Source: Piezodorus guildinii (Eukaryota; Arthropoda; Insecta; Hemiptera; Pentatomidae). Taken from it: a stretch of DNA of 64,000 bases. The stretch spans positions 77,199,669-77,263,668 of the forward strand of contig CM041292.1 of NCBI GenBank assembly GCA_023052935.1, in the 5' to 3' direction. Shown piece by piece: positions 59,200-64,000 of this stretch. Position 1 is the first letter of the stretch. Each line of letters begins with the position of its first letter. Under the pieces are notes generated by a model. The model was not told where the DNA came from. It searched no databases and worked only from the letters and a program-made list of their open reading frames with translations. Position numbers and translations under genes: made by a program.

Positions 59200-60200
59200 T
59201 ACGAGTCAGGCGAAGTCACTTTATGGTAGCATTTAAATTTCATTAATCTTCCTTAATCATTATTAAATATTTATATTACAATACGTCTTTTTATTTACAG
59301 CTACAAATAAATGATATATATAGTAAGAAAAAGTATGACGATCATTAAAATTTTTCAATTCCAGTTTTTACCGGAAATACTGGAGTCTCCTGAGTTCGCA
59401 AAAAGGACGTGTATAGTATAGCTCTGAAACGAAAATGTTAACTTTTATACAGAGTTGTATGAGGTAATGGAGAGTGATGAAAAGTGGATTAAACTAAATG
59501 ATTGTTGTAGATAATAATTTCTATTCTTGGATTATTGAGTCTAAAATATTTCCATACATTTCCATCAGAACTCAATAATTCCTTAAACGTTTTTTTCAAG
59601 GCTGTCTATTTTTTAATTTAATTTATTATATTCATCCAACTGTTGCACACGAATTTGCTGTTTAACACATAGCTACTCAAAGGTTTGATCACAGACATAA
59701 ATAAAGTAAATTAACATCAATGAGGACCAGAGGAGAGTAAAAAAAAAATTAAATATTTATTCAGGTTAACAAATTATGTTATTTATTCTATTTGTAACTA
59801 ATTGTAAGTAGTATATAACCCTCCAGATTATATCATCAAAGTATTTGGTTCAGAACAGCAAATGATTTCGATTTATGTTAGCATTAAATTATCAATGCAA
59901 TGTGAACTATCAGAACAATTCATGTTAATGTGGGTTCTATTAATTAAATTGTGCGTTTGCAGCCTTCCCAAGCGCAGCAAATCCCAATCTAAACTTATAA
60001 TAAAGTATTTTCTCTCTTCATATTATATGTTTCTTTATCGGCTATGTGAGCTATACATGTTTTTGTTTTGTTTTTACTATAAATACAATTTCTCACAATT
60101 GATAAAGTGGGAGGATATCCTCATATAAAAGATTTCCCCAACTATTTAAAAACATTTAATTATTATTAAAAATCAAATAATGAAGGTAAATTTAAAACAT
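59200..60200. other. AT-rich noncoding stretch
   Basis: No gene or recognised repeat seen. Confidence 0.35.
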
Positions 60201-60206
60201 TTAAAT

Positions 60207-60509
60207 AATAAATACGGAGTAGAGATTTGGGGCTCTACTAAACAATCAAATTCATCTCGTCTCCAATCCTTACAATCCAAAATCCTTCGAAAAATCCTCA
60301 ATGCTCCCTATTTTGTCACAAATAAACTCATCCATAAAGACCTTAATATTCCCTTCGTTGCTGACTTGGCCCGAACCAGGTACCACTCCTTTCATGACAA
60401 ACTCCATTCCCACTCTAATCCACTAGTTTCAATCCTTGCTTCCTATACAATCCCTGATAATCCTCCGAGGCGTCTGAAAAGAAGAAGTCCCCGAGACCTT
60501 CTAGTTTAA
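60207..60509 (+). pseudogene. Jockey family 2 ORF2 C-terminus, open
   Basis: About 100 residues open to the stop: YGVEIWGSTKQSNSSRLQSL, SKILRKILNAPYFVTNKLIH, KDLNIPFVADLART, then NPPRRLKRRSPRDLLV. It matches the C-terminal region after the RT in Jockey ORF2. RT and endonuclease are absent because the insertion is 5'-truncated, so it cannot act on its own. It is the best-preserved of the four family 2 copies here. Confidence 0.85.
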
Positions 60510-60591
60510 CATAGTCTTTGGGGAGCTGCCAATGAGTAGTATCCCTACATATGAATCATGTCAACATATCTTGTATCACATTTACTGTACA

Positions 60592-60846
60592 GTAGTTTCT
60601 GGGACAATGGTGGTACATAGCAGGTGATCATCGACCAAAATTACGCTCAGCAGCCAACCAATCCCCACCAACTTTCAAGTATTCGCTTTATAGAGGCTGG
60701 GTGTGCCACAGGAGGGTTCATACCATAAGGTCACCTAAAGGACGAAATAAAAGAATAATAAATTATTCTGAGACAGCCAGGGTTCTAACTCGTGATCCGT
60801 GAGAAAAGTAGGATAGTTCCATCCTCTAGACTACGCCGCTTCACCT
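60592..60846 (-). mobile_element. tRNA-derived SINE family 2, nested in Jockey
   Basis: On the minus strand from 60846: GGTGAAGCGGCGTAGTCTAG (A-box-like GGCGTAGTCTAGAGG) and, about 45 nt later, ACGAGTTAGAACCC (B-box-like). These are Pol III internal promoter elements spaced as in a tRNA gene. The body runs to about 60592. Between 60847 and 61006 lies extra AT-rich sequence of unknown origin. It cannot be a working tRNA because stems and anticodon do not fit. Confidence 0.55.
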
Positions 60847-61101
60847 TAATTAGTTTAAGAATAATACATAAATACAAGTAACAGGGGTAAAAACTATTAT
60901 ATATTTTTATATTATACAATAAGCAATTGAATTGTTTTCGAAAGAGTGATGCAAATGGGCAGTTTCTCTTCATATTTATTTCATGTGTTATAACATTTCA
61001 GCATATTTACTTGATGTATTTTTGTACAGTTGTAAATTTCAATAAAAATATATTTAAAAAAAAAAAATTGTTTTCACGATTAAAAATTTATAAATATACT
61101 C

Positions 61102-61285
61102 GGGTCACCTGTGGTGTAGTGCCTAGCATAACAGCCTATGATTCAAACCTGGCATATGAACCTGGGATTTTTTAAAGGTTCAGTTAATCGTTTAAGATCC
61201 CTATACTATTTAAACCTGAACAGACAACATTATGAGCTACATCGTCCGACTAACCACTTGAGCATAGAAGGAACGTTAAATGAAT
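61102..61285 (+). mobile_element. SINE family 1, tRNA-like head copy
   Basis: Starts GGGTCACCTGTGGTGTAGTG (A-box TGGTGTAGTGCC) with GATTCAAACC (B-box) about 40 nt on, then GGGATTTTTTAAAGG, TAAGATCCCTATACTATT and TAAACCTG, ending near GAACGTTAAATGAATC. It is a shorter copy of the SINE at 62005-62282. Confidence 0.65.
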
Positions 61286-61529
61286 CAGCAAAGAATGTAA
61301 GTAAACTGTAATGTGAATATTGCTGAAGGGCTTTCCATAAGGATCATCAATTCACAAGCGTGTGCAAGGCATTCCAATATACCATTACACGGTTTTCCCG
61401 TTTCTCAACAAAAATCAAGTTTTTTTTTTTTTTTTTTTTTCTAGGTCTTGTGTCCATATAGAATAGCGTTAATATCTAAAAGTTTTAAATAGATAATTAT
61501 ATTATTCAATTTTTTGCAATAAAGGACCA

Positions 61530-63070
61530 AGATAACGCGAATCCAGATTACTCGCGTTTCTACAAAACTACATTATATTGAAACAAAGGGGGAAAATACA
61601 TAAGCCCAAATTATTTCAGTTCTGAATGCATAAATTGTTTTACGTGAAGATTAACTTTTAAGAAAAATAATGAAATAGAAAACATCGCTAAAGCCAATAC
61701 GGTGTTCCGACAGGTCCATTCTTTACAGAACTCGTTGACCAACGCTTTAGTCCAGCTGTTATTGAACAAAAGGATACTGTTAGTCGGATGTTTTGTAAAT
61801 TAAAGCGGTGATTTGCAATACTATATCCGACACCATATCCATTTTAGGAAATATTCTGTAATTTTTTATTGGACCAATTTACTGTATTATTTTTGCATCG
61901 GAAGATGGCTTTGGAACTTACTAACTTAAAGTGTGACCTAATTGAAGTGTTACCTCTTGGTAGTTTCTTTAAAAGTCTTTTTCACACACATAATTATAAT
62001 TCAGGGGTCACCTGTGGCACACCTAACAACTTTCTATGCCCAAAGTGGCGGGTTCAGAGCTGCAGGTGGCCCTAGGATTTTTTAACGGGAGTAAAAAATC
62101 CTTAATTATGCCGTCCTTCGGAGTAGACGTAAAAAGGTGTTCCCGAACTTGTGCGTTGTCAGGTACTCGTTAAAGATCCCTATCCTGATTAAACCTGGAT
62201 AGGCAAAATTTAAGCCTCCCACTGTAGCATCTTCCAATTAGCCATAGTAGCATAAAGTTACGTTAAATGAATAAACATACATTAATTATAATTCAGCACT
62301 CATACTGGCAGTATTAATTGTATAAACATTAATATGTTTTAAAAACATAATATTTCGCATTTAAAACAAGATTTTGTTTTGTTTTTTACTGTGTTACTTT
62401 TATTTAGGTTATGTAAGGGAATGATTTAGTATGCTTGAAGTTGTATATGGAATGAAATTATACATGAACTTACTTTTTTGGAAAAAGTAAAATTTTACTA
62501 ACGCTTTTCCCCCTACCCTTTGTTTCATTATAGTGAAGTTTTGTATAAAAATAAATAATCTGGATGAGCGTTATCCAGATTACTCACGTTTCCGCAAAAC
62601 TATATTATATTGAAACAAAGAGAGGGAGAAACACATGCATAATTTGTTTTACCTGAAGAGTAACTTTAAAGAAGAAATAATACAATAGAGCACATCGCTA
62701 AAGCCAATATGGTTTTTGGAGAGATCCATTATTTTTATTAATACTTACGATTAAGTCCAGCTGTTATTGATAAAAAAGTTACTATTAGTCGGATGAGCGT
62801 TAAGACTTAGTTAATTGCGGCACCTTACCCATTGTAGGAAGGAAATACCCTGTTATTTTTTATTGAACTAATTTATTTTTTTATTTTTGCTTGAAATACT
62901 GAATAGGATGAAATTATATATGAACTTAGTACCTTTTGGAAAGAAGTGCAATTTTATAAACGCTCTTTTCCCCCACCCCTTTGTTTCAATAGAGCTTAGT
63001 TTTGTATAAACATTAATATTCTGGATGTGCGTTACCATTACTCACATTTCTAAAAAAACTGCACTGTATC
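61530..63070. repeat. Diverged tandem or near-tandem duplications
   Basis: The block CCAGATTACTC(G/A)CGTTTC occurs at 61543 and 62575, with a decayed CCATTACTCACATTTC at 63035. The linked CGCTAAAGCCAATA, GTCCAGCTGTTATTGA and TTAGTCGGATG recur in the first two. ATGAAATTATA(C/T)ATGAACTTA ... CCCTTTGTTTCA recurs at about 62451 and 62910. A SINE (62005-62282) sits within the array. No coding content. Confidence 0.7.
62005..62282 (+). mobile_element. SINE family 1, full copy with 14-bp TSD
   Basis: 278 bp starting GGGTCACCTGTGGCACACC and ending TTAAATGAATAAACATACAT. It is flanked by identical TAATTATAATTCAG at 61991-62004 and 62283-62296. The head is tRNA-like (B-box-like GGGTTCAGAGC, weak A-box), the middle holds TACTCGTTAAAGATCCC and GATTAAACCTGGATAG, and the 3' end holds TAGTAGCATAAAGTTACG. 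Long perfect duplications show LINE-dependent retrotransposition. Confidence 0.8.
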
Positions 63071-64000
63071 TGTAAAAATTATTTCCTCATCGCAGCATCC
63101 CGTTCCTTTCTTATCATCACACGACCTTATCCATATTACTTATGATCTACATGTCAAATTCTACAACCCAAGAATCATATCATATCGTAATTTAGACCTT
63201 CTTTCCTACGAATCTCTTCAACCTGATCTGGACTCTATCCACTGGGACACGATATACTCCGACAACTCCATTGATCCCATGGTCTCCACTCTTACCTCAA
63301 ACCTACGATCCATACTAGACATCCACGCTCCCCTGAAAACCAGAATCTTACGCCGCCCTACTGCGCCTTGGCTCACCCCCGAAGGGAATCGGCAAGACGC
63401 AAATTTCGACGCACCCGTTTGCAAGAATACTATGTGTCTTTCAAGAAGCTTCTTAATGAAACCCAATGCGCAGTGCGACGTGCTAAATCCCTCCATATCC
63501 ATTCTGTCCTTTCCGATGCTCATGATAATAAATCTAAATGGAAAATCCTTAGAAAATTGTCATTTCCCGAACCCAATAACCCCAGTTCTTTCCAAATCAC
63601 GCCTGACGAACTCAATAACCATTTCATATCCTTTGCTTCTGATTCCTCGACAGCTCCTGACATTAATTACCGAAGCTTCAATCCCAACAGTTTCTTCTTT
63701 TCTCACGTGTCCTACGACGAACTACTTAATGCAATCTTAAAATCCCGTACTAACGACTATGGACCGGACAATATTCCAGTAAAACTAATAAAATCCAGCC
63801 TCCCATCTCTCATACCGGCATTATATCATATTTATAATATCTCTCTGCAAAATTCCACTTTTCCTTCTTCCTGGAAAACCGCCCTCGTCCGACCACTAAA
63901 TAAAGTTTCGAATCCTACCTCACCGCAAGATTTCCGTCCTATTTCTATTCTCTCCAATCTATCAAAACCGCTCGAACGCCTTGTCCAAACCCAACTATCA
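63071..64000 (+). pseudogene. LINE ORF2, endonuclease-RT linker and RT start, runs off window
   Basis: The plus strand, read with a frameshift near 63380, gives PLKTRILRRPTAPWLTPE, LQEYYVSFKKLLNETQCAVR, RRAKSLHIHSVLSD, KSKWKILRKLSFPEPN and then ILKSRTNDYGPDNIPVKLIK, LYHIYNISLQNSTFPSSWK, RPISILSNLSKPLERLVQ. This is the linker and the first RT motifs (fingers, FRPISIL) of a CR1/Jockey-like LINE. The 5' part is missing, and the catalytic motifs would lie beyond 64000. Almost continuous frame after 63400 suggests moderate age. Confidence 0.8.

Larger units (their letters stand above)
60205..61062 (+). mobile_element. Jockey family 2, 5'-truncated, with nested insert
   Basis: The ORF2 C-terminus (60207-60509) and 3' UTR run to about 60591, and continue after an insertion at about 61007 with GATGTATTTTTGTACAGTTG, AATAAAAATATATTT and poly(A) to 61062. 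The removed insert is flanked by ATTTACT (60585-60591 and about 61000-61007), a possible target duplication. Confidence 0.8.

Noticed and set aside
60761..60846. Functional tRNA gene
   Set aside because: A- and B-box-like motifs are present but acceptor, anticodon and D stems do not pair. A SINE head fits better.

Overview
The window looks like an AT-rich insect genome, possibly hemipteran, although the sequence does not fix the species. It holds the 3' part of one host gene inside a large pool of transposable-element remnants. The host gene is a SoxB-group HMG-box transcription factor on the + strand, most likely the SoxB2 (Sox21a/Sox21b/Dichaete) class. Three coding exons are visible, at 11830-12027, 46880-46971 and 53155-53397 (stop). 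They join in phase across introns of about 34.9 kb and 6.2 kb. The exon carrying the first half of the HMG box is not here and should lie upstream of position 1.

Region by region: 1-4.3 kb is AT-rich DNA and a decayed Jockey-type LINE (minus). 5.9-8.35 kb is a 5'-truncated Penelope-like element (PLE) with a hammerhead ribozyme. 8.6-9.5 kb is a dead mariner. 9.9-10.8 kb holds a GC-richer, probably conserved noncoding block and a 128-bp Harbinger-like MITE. After the first Sox exon, 12.15-13.25 kb is a terminal-inverted-repeat element with internal tandem repeats. 13.88-23.55 kb is a 9.7-kb composite of three nearly identical PLE copies (two in tandem, the third inverted) with three hammerhead ribozymes and a 14-bp target-site duplication. 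25-30 kb and 39-41.5 kb contain several LINE remnants. 34.17-35.46 kb is an intact cecropia-type mariner inserted in the 3' end of a Jockey element. 37.67-38.6 kb is another inverted-repeat element. 47.1-51.4 kb is a 1,443-bp unit repeated three times. 54.8-56.7 kb is a LINE with ORF1 and endonuclease remains. 58.46-59.18 kb is a miniature PLE derivative with inverted hammerhead-bearing arms. 60-64 kb holds nested LINE and SINE copies and a LINE that runs off the window end.

Between the repeats, the Sox introns keep several GC-richer islands with many SOX-like motifs (CATTGT/ACAAAG); one has a SOX-POU-like composite. These are candidate enhancers, possibly autoregulatory, but only by inference. 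Apart from the Sox exons, the only intact protein-coding gene I can support is the mariner transposase. The PLE copies are interrupted mainly by single-base changes in homopolymers, which may be real mutations or assembly errors. I saw no tRNA or rRNA genes, CRISPR arrays, bacterial operons or viral genes.
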